The position numbers were made by a program, and so were the translations under genes. 64,000 nt of DNA from assembly GCF_042657385.1 (NCBI RefSeq), contig NZ_JBHSLA010000001.1, positions 434,001 to 498,000 of the forward strand, written 5' to 3'. The notes under the pieces are model-generated. The model was not told the DNA's origin. It saw only the letters and a list, made by a program, of their open reading frames with translations, and did not search any database. Of the stretch, positions 44,139-53,176 are shown piece by piece (position 1 is the first letter of the stretch; every line of letters begins with the position of its first letter). The stretch is from Algorimicrobium hallyeonense (GTDB lineage Bacteria; Bacteroidota; Bacteroidia; Flavobacteriales; Flavobacteriaceae).

Positions 44139-47100
44139 CTATTGCTTAATAAAACGTTTCGTTACTATACCGCTTTCCGTTTTAAAACGAATTTGATACA
44201 ATGCTGTTTCTAAATTACTAACATCAATAGTTCCATTGTTCAACGCGCCTTTTCTAACCATTTGACCAATGCTATTAAATACTTCATAGGTTACATCTTG
44301 AAAGGTTGTTTTAATATTTAAAACGTTTCCTTTTACAGGATTTGGATACAAGGTAATATCTTGTTCTAATTGAGGCGTATTCATATCAACCACCTCACGT
44401 GAAGCCGACTCTATACAGAATACGGTTGATTCAGAAGCCGCAAAACTACCACCAGACGCTAAAGTTCCCGTAGACCCCGTTAAAGTATACGAACCATTTC
44501 CGTACGAACAGCAAATACCATCGCCATACGCATCGGTAATTGTAAACGTATATTCGCCAGCCGCCAAACCACTAAAGGTTCTGTTAACGGTTGAGCCATC
44601 TGGATTTGATGTGGAATAGGTTGCAGATGCAACTGTCGTTCCCGAGGCATTTTTAAGCGTCCAACCCGTTTCTTGAGGATAATTATCAAAGGTTATACTT
44701 AAGGTAACGTTACCTACGTTACAGTTTCCACCTGTTCCACCTCCTCCAGTGGTTAAACTTATATTATCAATGGCTAAATCAGCTTGCCATGTTGTTCCAA
44801 CGTTTCTATTAAAACGCAATTGAACGGTTCCACCAACATAAGCTGATAAATCCACACTTACCGATTGCCAAGAATTTCCTTTATTCCCCGACTCATTCCA
44901 AATAGAAGTCCAAGATGTGCCATTATTCGTACTCGCTTCTAACGCAATAGTCCCAAAGTTATTTGAACCATACATGTGGTATTGGAAATTGAATGTTGCA
45001 GCATTCTCGGCTGACAAATCAAAACAAGGTGAGTTTAAAATGGCCCGTTTGTTGGGATAATTAGGACTCGATGCCTCCACAAAAATATAATAACTGCCTT
45101 GAGCCGCACTTGATGGTCCTGTGTTGCTTGAAGGCGTTCCGTTTGCATCAACGGTCCAGTTCGCATCATCAGCAGTGGATTGTGTCCAATCGCCTAATGT
45201 GTTTTCAAACCCTTCAGTATACGGAAATGCCGAAACACTTCCGGAACAACCTGTATTTGTAATTGGTAAGGTGGTAACGTTTACCGAATTACTATAGTCT
45301 GAAATATTTCCCGCAGCATCTTTAGCTCTTACTCTAAATGTATAAGCCGTGTTCGCTGTTAAGCCCGTTACTTGTCTCGTAGTTCCAGAAACACTAGCAA
45401 TAATAGCGGAACCTTGATATACATCATACCCTGTGACTCCTACATTATCAGTGGACGATGACCAGCTCAAACTCGTACTTGTTTGCGTTGTATTAGTTGC
45501 AGATACATTAGCTGGCACACTTGGTGCTTGCGTATCTGGCGGATTTAATGTTGTAACATTTACCGTATTACTAGCAACAGACACATTTCCTGCGGCATCT
45601 TTAGCGCGGACATTAAATGGATATGATGTGCTGGCACTTAAACCAACTACAGCATACGATGTTCCAGAAACGGTTGCAATAATACTAGCACCTTGATAAA
45701 CATCATAGGCCGTAACGGCAATATTATCAGTAGCGGCATTCCAACTTAAATCAGTTGTTGTTTGCGTTGTGTTGGATGCTGATAAATTGGTTGGCGCACT
45801 TGGCGCAACGGTATCAGGACCTTGAGATTGAATTACAATGGTATAATCTTCAACTTCGCCATAATTAAATGTTTCACATGGTGTAGGAATTCCATTGTAT
45901 TTCATGGATACACGCATACGTGTAGAATTTTCAACAGCACCTACAGGAATGGTGAAATTACCACTTACAGGTGTTGTTTTTGAAGCTGCACGCGTCCAAA
46001 CTTGCTCGCCTGCATCATTAAAATCGCCATCACGATTGTAATCAATCCAAACAGAATACCCTTCATTATAAGTAGTGCCTGTCCATGTTGGTGTTACTGT
46101 TATCGTGTATTGTGTACCTTTAGTTAAGGTTGTAGAAATACCTGTGAAATCGGAATAAAATTGCGCTCCAGAGGCATTATTTATGGTGTTCAATTGCACA
46201 CGACTAATGAATTCGTCATTCACATTCGTACTTGCTGACGAACAGTAATTTAGTTGCACATCCGTGGTTGTGAAGTTGATTGAACTGCTATAAGCTGAAC
46301 TACTTCCACCACTACATTTACTGCGAACTTGCGCTTCATACTGTGTTAAACTACTTAATCCTGAAATAGATGTTGAAATTCCAGTTACATTATTTGTTGT
46401 CCAAGTTGTTGTTCCTGTTTGACGGTAACGTAAATCGTAAGTCGCTCCTGAAACAGCACTCCATGATAGGTTTGCCGAATTAGAATTAACACCAGAAGCA
46501 TTTAAACCAGTTGGTACTGTAGCATTACAAACTACTTGACCAGCAATGGTGAAATTACTGTTAGAAATATCGAAGAAAATATGATTACTTCCCTTAACCA
46601 TGATACGGTTTTGATTCCCTTGATTATTTGGAACAACCACATTTTGAGCGCCATCATTTGGAACATTTGTTGCTAAAACAATCGGATAGGTATCGCCACC
46701 ATCGGTAGATAAAAAGATATCCACATTAGTAGCATTCACGCCATTACCTGTAGTTCCGGCAACATTCCACGTTACGTTTTGCGTACTTCCTGCAGACCAC
46801 GTTACATTAGAGTTTGGTGCGTTTACTACAAATGGACCAGCTGTTCCATTTACCGTTACAACCATATCATCACTATTATTGGCTGCACCTCCAGCTTTAT
46901 TATCTCTAACCGTCATACGGAAATTTAATGTTCGTGCTACATTGGGAACCGCTTCCCATTGCCAAGATGTACTCCCTGACTTAATGGTAGATAACCTTGG
47001 AAAATATCTTTTTGTATCCGTTGAAGGATTATAAGAACGAAACGCTACACCAGTTGTTGCTGTCGTGCTAGGGTACGTTGTGGCTGCGTTGTTTTCATCA

Positions 47101-48455
47101 AATTGTTCCCAGCAATACGTTAATACATCACTAGAATTAGCATCAGAACCTGAACCATTTAAAACAAAAGGCGTTCCTTTTGGAATGGTATAATTAGAGC
47201 CTGCATCGGCTGTTGGAATGGCATTTCCCGTATTGGTATTGGTCTGACAACTTCTTGATTTAATATAATTAGTAACTTGCTGAATAGAGAAGGCATGAAA
47301 ATAAGGATCACTATTGGATTGCACATCTGTAGCTCCCGTAATTCCGGCATAACCCATAATTGTTGTACCACTTCCTGGCTCAAAATGCGCATTGGTACTT
47401 TCATTTCTAAAAGAAAATGTATGGTTGGCACCAAATTGATGACCCATTTCATGGGCTACATAATCAATATCAAATGGCTCACCTTCTGGATCTGTTCGCG
47501 AGGTAAAAGCACTTCCTTTTTGTCCATTCACGCAAATACATCCTATACAACCCGCGTTTCCATTATTGGAGTCGCGTGCAAATAGGTGACCAATATCATA
47601 ATTAGATTCCCCAATCACACTTGTGAGTGTTGATTGTAATTGACTATTAAAATTTGACGACGAATAAGGGTCACTACCAGCATTGGTATAAATAACATTT
47701 GTATTATTAGGAATAACAACCATGGTTACATTAAAATCGTTTTCAAAAACACCATTAACACGCGTCATTGTTGCGTTTATTGCAGCTAGTGCTAATGCTT
47801 TAGTTCCACCATGGTACGCCGTATATTCGCCTGTTGTAGACACCGCCAATCTATATGTCCGCAATAAACCATCATCTGCATTTCGTAAAGAACTACCATC
47901 ACCCGTAATATTCGTGTTCATAGCATCTGTTACGGTACATTCAAAGTCATCTTGCTCAATTCTGCGGTCTTGCCGATTAAACGCCACGTATTGACTTAAA
48001 TCATTAGTATAAGCTTCAATAAAACTTGCGGGTTTATCTGGCGACAAACGCATACTCTGAAAACCTTTAGGCGACATACTAAAGCGAATAACATCCGCTG
48101 GATTGTCAATTCCTTGTCCAGCGTACGAACGAATATCAGGAAAACGCGCTTGTAAATCTGGATGTAAAACCGAAGCTTCCACTATCCGAAAGCGCTCCAT
48201 GACGCCTTGATCATTTGGAAAAGACAAGATAACTTGCGATTGACGCCCAACTTCTTCACGTTTAGAAACGTTTTGAAGCGATTGCTTTAGCGCGTTAAAA
48301 TTCAATGAGAAAATCTCTGAATCTGATAAAAGAAGTTTACTGTTTTTAACAGCCTTTTTGCTGACAGCGACTTGTTTTTTCCAAAGTTTATCACTTTGAG
48401 AAAAACCTACGCTCATGCTGAATAGAACTAATAAAAAGAATAGTTTTTTAATCAT
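44139..48455 (-). CDS. Large secreted reprolysin-like metalloprotease with T9SS sorting domain
   Basis: 1438 aa. Signal peptide (1-19), prodomain (about 20-190), then an M12B-type catalytic domain (about 195-410) with HEMGHQFGANHTF (H335, H339, H345) and Met-turn GTTIMGYAG. Next come a PKD/Ig-like region, a fibronectin III domain (about 650-735), a GEVEDY domain (about 740-875) and two more FnIII repeats (about 885-1070, near-identical AYDVYQGASIIATVSG and GYDVYQGSAIIASVSG). A MAM-like lectin fold (about 1085-1240), the DGICCSYGNGSYTL module and a type A T9SS domain (about 1360-1438) complete it. It is a multidomain surface or extracellular protease, likely binding polysaccharide or protein matrices. 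Confidence 0.92.
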   Translation of the reverse strand: MIKKLFFLLVLFSMSVGFSQSDKLWKKQVAVSKKAVKNSKLLLSDSEIFSLNFNALKQSLQNVSKREEVGRQSQVILSFPNDQGVMERFRIVEASVLHPDLQARFPDIRSYAGQGIDNPADVIRFSMSPKGFQSMRLSPDKPASFIEAYTNDLSQYVAFNRQDRRIEQDDFECTVTDAMNTNITGDGSSLRNADDGLLRTYRLAVSTTGEYTAYHGGTKALALAAINATMTRVNGVFENDFNVTMVVIPNNTNVIYTNAGSDPYSSSNFNSQLQSTLTSVIGESNYDIGHLFARDSNNGNAGCIGCICVNGQKGSAFTSRTDPEGEPFDIDYVAHEMGHQFGANHTFSFRNESTNAHFEPGSGTTIMGYAGITGATDVQSNSDPYFHAFSIQQVTNYIKSRSCQTNTNTGNAIPTADAGSNYTIPKGTPFVLNGSGSDANSSDVLTYCWEQFDENNAATTYPSTTATTGVAFRSYNPSTDTKRYFPRLSTIKSGSTSWQWEAVPNVARTLNFRMTVRDNKAGGAANNSDDMVVTVNGTAGPFVVNAPNSNVTWSAGSTQNVTWNVAGTTGNGVNATNVDIFLSTDGGDTYPIVLATNVPNDGAQNVVVPNNQGNQNRIMVKGSNHIFFDISNSNFTIAGQVVCNATVPTGLNASGVNSNSANLSWSAVSGATYDLRYRQTGTTTWTTNNVTGISTSISGLSSLTQYEAQVRSKCSGGSSSAYSSSINFTTTDVQLNYCSSASTNVNDEFISRVQLNTINNASGAQFYSDFTGISTTLTKGTQYTITVTPTWTGTTYNEGYSVWIDYNRDGDFNDAGEQVWTRAASKTTPVSGNFTIPVGAVENSTRMRVSMKYNGIPTPCETFNYGEVEDYTIVIQSQGPDTVAPSAPTNLSASNTTQTTTDLSWNAATDNIAVTAYDVYQGASIIATVSGTSYAVVGLSASTSYPFNVRAKDAAGNVSVASNTVNVTTLNPPDTQAPSVPANVSATNTTQTSTSLSWSSSTDNVGVTGYDVYQGSAIIASVSGTTRQVTGLTANTAYTFRVRAKDAAGNISDYSNSVNVTTLPITNTGCSGSVSAFPYTEGFENTLGDWTQSTADDANWTVDANGTPSSNTGPSSAAQGSYYIFVEASSPNYPNKRAILNSPCFDLSAENAATFNFQYHMYGSNNFGTIALEASTNNGTSWTSIWNESGNKGNSWQSVSVDLSAYVGGTVQLRFNRNVGTTWQADLAIDNISLTTGGGGTGGNCNVGNVTLSITFDNYPQETGWTLKNASGTTVASATYSTSNPDGSTVNRTFSGLAAGEYTFTITDAYGDGICCSYGNGSYTLTGSTGTLASGGSFAASESTVFCIESASREVVDMNTPQLEQDITLYPNPVKGNVLNIKTTFQDVTYEVFNSIGQMVRKGALNNGTIDVSNLETALYQIRFKTESGIVTKRFIKQ

Positions 48456-48495
48456 AATTAATTGCTATTTATGTGATTATTTAATGAAATTTTCA

Positions 48496-48503
48496 CGAAT
48501 TTA
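48496..48503 (-). promoter_or_regulatory. -7 element of the reprolysin-like gene
   Basis: Minus-strand TAAATTCG lies 41 bp before the start codon. It stands in the same CACGAAT context as the M43 promoter, supporting common origin of the two upstream regions. Confidence 0.35.
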
Positions 48504-48589
48504 ATATAAAAATGACCATATTACTTATGTAATTGTTATTTTTTTATTGAAATAAATACAGAATTATTAACATTACGGTTTTACCACAG

Positions 48590-48597
48590 TAGTTTTG
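48590..48597 (+). promoter_or_regulatory. -7 element of the ABC ATPase gene
   Basis: TAGTTTTG, an exact TAnnTTTG match, lies 25 bp before the ATG at 48622. Its position argues against the upstream TTG at 48595 as start codon. Confidence 0.5.
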
Positions 48598-48621
48598 AAG
48601 AAAAGACTTACTTTTACATGT

Positions 48622-50313
48622 ATGCAAACAAATAAAATTTTAGAGGTTACCAACTTAAAAATTTCATTTTCTAATAATAAAATTGAAAATGAAATTATTC
48701 ATGGCATCACATATAGTTTATTTCCAAATGAAATTTTAGGCATTGTAGGTGAGTCCGGGTCAGGCAAATCAGTTTCATCATTAGCCATTATGGGACTACT
48801 CCCTAAACAGATTTCTAAAATCACTGAAGGCTCCATTCACTTTGATAATGTTGACTTAACGCAAATTTCATCTAAAGATTTTCAGGACATTCGCGGAAAC
48901 GATATCGCTATGATTTTCCAAGAACCAATGAGTTCCTTAAATCCTTCAATGCGATGTGGCGAACAGGTTCGGGAGATTCTTTTACAACATACCAATTTAT
49001 CCAAGTTTGCAGCAAAAACAGAAACAATTAATCTTTTTGAAAAAGTAAAACTACCCAATCCGGAACGTGTTTTTAAGGCTTATCCTCATGAAATTTCAGG
49101 CGGCCAAAAACAACGGGTTATGATTGCCATGGCTATTGCTTGTAAACCCAAAATTTTAATTGCCGATGAACCTACAACCGCTCTAGATGTAACCGTTCAA
49201 AAGGAAATTATTTTATTGCTGAAAGAACTTCAGCAAACTGAAAGCATGAGCATTTTATTCATTTCACATGATTTATCGCTTATTTCAGAAATTTCCAATC
49301 GGGTTTTGGTTATGTATCAAGGTCATATTGTGGAACAAGGATTGGTTACTGATATTTTTAATAAGCCACAACACACGTACACCAAAGCATTAATTAATGC
49401 CAGACCAGCCTTAGATGTGCGCTACAAACGTTTAGCAACCATTAAAGATTACATGAATAACACCATTGATAAAACGGTTGTTAACACTGAAGATCGCGCC
49501 AGAAATCATGAGAAAATTTATGCAAAACAACCACTTTTAACGGTTAAGAATTTAGAAAAAATCTACTTTTCAAAATCGGGTTGGTTTAAAAAAGATGAAG
49601 CTTTTAAAGCTGTCAATCAGGTTAATTTTAACTTATATGAAGGCGAAACATTGGGATTAGTTGGCGAATCTGGTTGTGGGAAATCCACATTGGCAAATGT
49701 TATTTTACAATTGGACAAAGCGTCTGCAGGGGAGATTATTTATAAAGGAAACGATATAACCTCCTTACCAAAAAACGCTATTCGAGAATTACGAAAAGAT
49801 ATTCAAATTATTTTTCAAGATCCGTATGCATCGTTAAATCCGAGGATTCCCGTTGGAAAAGCCATTATGGAGCCTATGAAAGTTCATGGCATTGGAACGT
49901 CAGATGTAGACAGAAAAACACGTGTTTTAGAATTATTGGAGAAGGTTGGTTTAGATGCCTCATTCTTTTCGCGCTATCCACATGAGTTTTCTGGTGGCCA
50001 AAGGCAGCGCATAGGAATTGCGAGAACTATTGCTTTGGAACCTAAATTAATTATTTGCGATGAATCGGTTTCGGCATTAGATATTTCCGTTCAAGCACAG
50101 GTACTTAATTTACTAAATGATTTAAAAGAAAATTTTGGGTTTACCTATATATTTATTTCACACGATTTAGCTGTGGTAAAATATATGTCCGATAATTTAA
50201 TTGTAATGAATAAAGGAGAAATTGAAGAAATGAATGATGCAGATATCATTTACGCAAATCCGCAAAAGGCGTACACCAAAAAACTTATTCATGCCATTCC
50301 GAAAGGATTATAG
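48622..50313 (+). CDS. Fused double ATPase of a dipeptide/oligopeptide ABC transporter (DppD-DppF type)
   Basis: 563 aa from the ATG at 48622. Two complete ATP-binding cassettes lie in one chain: Walker A GESGSGKS (43-50) with signature ISGGQKQR, Walker B ILIADEPTTAL and switch SHDLSL; then Walker A GESGCGKS (348-355) with FSGGQRQR, LIICDESVSAL and SHDLAV. Each half ends with the OppD/F C-terminal region (TYTKALINA, AYTKKLIHA). No permease or binding protein is nearby, so the membrane partners lie elsewhere. Placement beside two secreted proteases is suggestive of peptide uptake. A 5' fragment of this gene survives at 43957. Confidence 0.94.
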   Translation: MQTNKILEVTNLKISFSNNKIENEIIHGITYSLFPNEILGIVGESGSGKSVSSLAIMGLLPKQISKITEGSIHFDNVDLTQISSKDFQDIRGNDIAMIFQEPMSSLNPSMRCGEQVREILLQHTNLSKFAAKTETINLFEKVKLPNPERVFKAYPHEISGGQKQRVMIAMAIACKPKILIADEPTTALDVTVQKEIILLLKELQQTESMSILFISHDLSLISEISNRVLVMYQGHIVEQGLVTDIFNKPQHTYTKALINARPALDVRYKRLATIKDYMNNTIDKTVVNTEDRARNHEKIYAKQPLLTVKNLEKIYFSKSGWFKKDEAFKAVNQVNFNLYEGETLGLVGESGCGKSTLANVILQLDKASAGEIIYKGNDITSLPKNAIRELRKDIQIIFQDPYASLNPRIPVGKAIMEPMKVHGIGTSDVDRKTRVLELLEKVGLDASFFSRYPHEFSGGQRQRIGIARTIALEPKLIICDESVSALDISVQAQVLNLLNDLKENFGFTYIFISHDLAVVKYMSDNLIVMNKGEIEEMNDADIIYANPQKAYTKKLIHAIPKGL

Positions 50314-50714
50314 CATGAATAATTTCTTTGTTAAATACATAAAGCTTTTAATGAATCGCTTGGTGTTTTGAATACTCAAATTCAAGCTGTTTTCATAACG
50401 TGTAGGTTGTTCAGGTAGATTTGAGGCAAAATTCATAAGTAGGTTAGGTTTATGTTAGATTTGAGGTTTTTTGCTAATTTAAATTATAATAGATTTGGGG
50501 CAAATTATAATTCAAATTTCAAAAGATTCAGTTCAATTCATTAGTTAGGTTTGGGATTGCTAATATGACATATATTTTCAAAGTATCAGTTAAAATACAT
50601 TATTTTTCGATGAAATACATATTATTTTAACATTTAAGATAATTTTTGAATATTTTTCCTACAAAAAATGTTATTGAAATTTATTTGATTACATTTAAAC
50701 TTTAAAATTATACG
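50314..50714. other. Intergenic region with degenerate short repeats
   Basis: No supportable gene on either strand. The left half carries the TTAGATTTGRGG repeats listed separately. The right half is very AT-rich, with two related strings (AAAATACATTATTTT and GAAATACATATTATTTT). It presumably holds the promoter of the lipoprotein gene, though no exact TAnnTTTG was found. Confidence 0.6.
50416..50560 (+). repeat. Four degenerate copies of a TTAGATTTGRGGCAAA-like motif
   Basis: Copies start at about 50416 (TAGATTTGAGGCAAA), 50456 (TAGATTTGAGG then TTTTTTGC), 50490 (TAGATTTGGGGCAAA) and 50546 (TAGGTTTGGGATTGC). Spacing is 34-56 bp and irregular, all in one orientation. The G-rich motif stands out in AT-rich DNA. 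Confidence 0.5.
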
Positions 50715-51383
50715 ATGAAAAAGTATCTACTTTATGCTTTAGGATTGTTTTGCTTGAGTTGTACTATTCAATATGAAGGTGATACGCGTCTTGTAGCCAA
50801 TGGGCAATTGCTAGACCGCAATGCCAATCCAATTCCAAATCTTGATATTGAAATTTGGGCTTACACAGATTACAACGGTTCCTATGGAAATTCTAGCGAT
50901 TTAATTTCCTTAACAAAAACCAATAATTTAGGCGAATTTGAAATGGTGTTTCCAAAAGCCAAAGGAAATATATCTTACGAAATAAAAGCTTTGGACAACA
51001 CGTATACGTATCAAAACAAAACGGTTTCAAATATTAAAGCTTTCAATTTTGTAGACTATACGTTTTCATCAACCAACCTATTTACTTTGATTGAAATAGA
51101 TGACATTATGCAGCTAACCATTATTCTGAATAATGTAAACACAGAAAATCAAATTATAGATATTTCCATAGATGGCATTTTGGCTAAAAATCATGTTTAT
51201 GCGAATCCTATAGAGGAACCTGAACCTTATTATTACGGCAGTTATTATGAAACCGTTGCTAAAAACCAAACGCTTATTATCCATTACGATGTAAGAAATA
51301 ATAACACACAAACCGTTTCTTCGTTTCAAGAAATACTTGATGTTAGCGATGACGATATTTATGAATACACCCTAAATTATTAA
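50715..51383 (+). CDS. Lipoprotein with carboxypeptidase-like beta domain
   Basis: 222 aa. Lipoprotein signal with the modified Cys at residue 16 (LGLFCLSC). The next 100 residues (GQLLDRNANPIPNLDIEIWA ... NNLGEFEMVFPKAKGN) look like a carboxypeptidase regulatory or SusE-type beta sandwich. The rest is beta-rich without a recognised family. It probably sits in the outer membrane facing the periplasm or surface. A 3-bp gap to the next gene suggests that lipoprotein and barrel work as a pair. Confidence 0.8.
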   Translation: MKKYLLYALGLFCLSCTIQYEGDTRLVANGQLLDRNANPIPNLDIEIWAYTDYNGSYGNSSDLISLTKTNNLGEFEMVFPKAKGNISYEIKALDNTYTYQNKTVSNIKAFNFVDYTFSSTNLFTLIEIDDIMQLTIILNNVNTENQIIDISIDGILAKNHVYANPIEEPEPYYYGSYYETVAKNQTLIIHYDVRNNNTQTVSSFQEILDVSDDDIYEYTLNY

Positions 51384-51386
51384 GTA

Positions 51387-52004
51387 ATGAAACATTTTTT
51401 AATAGTGATTCTCTTGTGCCCAGTTTTTGTTTTTGCACAAGAAAATCGCCGTACGGAATTTGAATCTGAGTTTGAACCTCGACCAGAATTCTACATTTAC
51501 ATGATAAATCATAATAATTTTGGCGACAACTATCTATCCGAAGCTAATGATCCAAACTTTCTAGGAGTTGGACTTCAAATAAATGCTTTTAAAGCTTATA
51601 ATTTTAAAATAGGTATTGGTGGTGAGTATATGGAGTATACGGTAACCAACAAAACATTAGGTGGCAACATTAACAAGTCCTTTTATTATGCTGCGTATCT
51701 TAAACTGCAATATGAAATAGATTTTAAGGACAGTTGGGCTGTTGAACCTTTAATAGGTATTGGTAGAACTAGAATCCACCAAAAAAGTGGTTCGAAAGAT
51801 TTCGATGATTTTTACGGAACCGCATTTTACCTAGGTAGTAACTTACTCTATAAATTTACAGATCATGTGGCTGTGTATCTAGGCGCAAATTATAATTATA
51901 CACAGTTTGATGTTAAAACAGCTACTGCTTATAAGGATTTCTTTCAAAAAGCCAATCAAATTCAAGTCCAGCTAGGCTTAATTTTTTCGATTGGCAATAA
52001 TTAG
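51387..52004 (+). CDS. Small outer-membrane beta-barrel protein
   Basis: 205 aa. Signal peptide (1-18, LIVILLCPVFVFAQ). The mature part has alternating hydrophobic strands such as NFKIGIGGEYMEYTV, FYYAAYLKLQYEI, AVYLGANYNYTQF and the final IQVQLGLIFSIGNN. These are typical of OmpW/OmpA-like eight-strand barrels. The function is not known. It is translated just after the lipoprotein gene. Confidence 0.82.
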   Translation: MKHFLIVILLCPVFVFAQENRRTEFESEFEPRPEFYIYMINHNNFGDNYLSEANDPNFLGVGLQINAFKAYNFKIGIGGEYMEYTVTNKTLGGNINKSFYYAAYLKLQYEIDFKDSWAVEPLIGIGRTRIHQKSGSKDFDDFYGTAFYLGSNLLYKFTDHVAVYLGANYNYTQFDVKTATAYKDFFQKANQIQVQLGLIFSIGNN

Positions 52005-52099
52005 AAAAACTGTTTTGAATATTTTTTTAAAATGGAATTCCCCTAAAGCTCCATTTAGTTTTGCATTTCTATTTTATGCGAGGGTTAAACTGAATTCGC

Positions 52100-52753
52100 T
52101 CAAATGCTCATTTCAGGGATTGTGCCTTCTATAATTAAAGTGCCTTCCGTTGCTTTTTGAATCTCTTCAATAGAAACACCTGGCGCACGTTCTAAAAGCT
52201 TGAAGCCTTTATCTGTAACTTCTATAACCGCAAGATTCGTCACAATTTTTTTAACGCAACCAACACCAGTTAATGGCAATGAGCAACGTTTTAGTAGTTT
52301 AGATTCGCCTGCTTTGTTTGTGTGCATCATAGCCACGATTATGTTTTCAGCACTTGCCACTAAATCCATAGCACCACCCATACCTTTTACCATTTTGTTT
52401 GGAATTTTCCAGTTGGCAATGTCGCCATTTTCCGCCACTTCCATGGAACCTAAAATGGTTAAATCTACATGTTGCCCACGAATCATAGAAAAACTCATAG
52501 CCGAATCGAAGAAACTAGCTCCCGGTAAGGTGGTAATGGTTTGTTTTCCGGCATTTATAATATCGGCATCTTCTTCGCCTTCAAAAGGAAATGGTCCCAT
52601 GCCAAGCACGCCATTTTCACTTTGAAATTCTACTTCTATATCGTCTCGCACGTAATTGGCAACCAAGGTTGGAATACCAATTCCTAAATTCACGTAGTAA
52701 CCGTCTTGAACTTCCTGTGCTATGCGTTTTGCTATTCCGTTTTTATCTAACAT
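52100..52753 (-). CDS. scoB: 3-oxoacid CoA-transferase subunit B
   Basis: 217 aa, the catalytic subunit. The active-site Glu46 lies in FQSENGVLGMGP, which forms the thioester intermediate, and the GxGxP-like NLGIGIPTLV is at 22-31. It transfers CoA from succinyl-CoA to acetoacetate or related 3-oxoacids, in ketone-body or branched-chain amino-acid breakdown. It should pair with subunit A at 53177-53878, but a four-helix-bundle gene lies between them, leaving a 42-bp gap to this gene. Confidence 0.94.
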   Translation of the reverse strand: MLDKNGIAKRIAQEVQDGYYVNLGIGIPTLVANYVRDDIEVEFQSENGVLGMGPFPFEGEEDADIINAGKQTITTLPGASFFDSAMSFSMIRGQHVDLTILGSMEVAENGDIANWKIPNKMVKGMGGAMDLVASAENIIVAMMHTNKAGESKLLKRCSLPLTGVGCVKKIVTNLAVIEVTDKGFKLLERAPGVSIEEIQKATEGTLIIEGTIPEMSI

Positions 52754-52774
52754 GTTTACTTAATTTGAAAATTA

Positions 52775-53169
52775 GTTGATTTGAAGATTTGAAAATTAGC
52801 TTTGTTTACTATTTGATATTATTTTCGACATAATTTTAATTATGGATTTCAAATCGTCATTAATTAGTTTGTTTGGCGTTGGATAATGCTGTGATTGTTC
52901 ACATAACTTTAACCAATACTGTAATTCATCTGCTTCTTTAGCCGCAATTTTAAATTTATGAATAAAATCTTTTTTGCTCTCTGCATTCTGTGCTTCTGCT
53001 ACGTTAGCACCAATGGATGTTCCACTTCTAAATATTTGAGAAGCCATTTCATATTTATGATTTTTTCTAATTTCTTCAGAAAAATCTATAATATTCAATG
53101 ATAATTTGAAAGTAAGCGTCACAATAATATTTTCTTTATCGTTTCTCATCTTCAAATTTTCAAATCAAC
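52775..53169. repeat. Inverted-repeat-bounded cassette around the four-helix-bundle gene
   Basis: The left end GTTGATTTGAAGATTTGAAA (from 52775) and the right end, read on the minus strand from 53169, GTTGATTTGAAAATTTGAAG, are inverted copies differing at two positions in 20. The left copy runs into the stop codon and the right copy covers the start codon. The cassette interrupts the scoA-scoB operon. The layout resembles intervening sequences of 23S rRNA genes that encode the same protein family. Confidence 0.6.
52796..53149 (-). CDS. Four-helix-bundle protein (23S rRNA intervening-sequence protein family)
   Basis: 117 aa from the ATG at 53149; a TTG two codons upstream is an alternative. 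Family pattern TIGR02436: LTFKLSLNIIDFSEEI, then YEMASQIFRSGTSIGANVAEAQ (about residues 36-57), SKKDFIHKFKIAAKEADELQYWL (about 60-82) and a last helix with IIKIMSKIISNS. It forms a pentamer of helical bundles in solved members; its role is unknown. It sits between two genes whose products form one enzyme, which is unusual. Confidence 0.9.
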   Translation of the reverse strand: MRNDKENIIVTLTFKLSLNIIDFSEEIRKNHKYEMASQIFRSGTSIGANVAEAQNAESKKDFIHKFKIAAKEADELQYWLKLCEQSQHYPTPNKLINDDLKSIIKIMSKIISNSKQS

Positions 53170-53176
53170 ACATCGT

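Noticed and set aside
45280..45810. Repeat region as separate DNA element
   Set aside because: The similarity reflects two fibronectin III domains inside one protein and not an independent repeat.
47277..47585. Long frame opposite the reprolysin-like gene
   Set aside because: The minus-strand protein is continuous over 1438 codons with clear domains; the antisense frame carries no motif.
50416..50560. CRISPR array
   Set aside because: The repeats are short (about 12-15 bp), degenerate and unevenly spaced, and no cas gene is present.
52030..52056. Terminator after the outer-membrane protein gene
   Set aside because: AAATGGA/TCCATTT could pair, but the loop is long and there is no T-run, so support is too weak.
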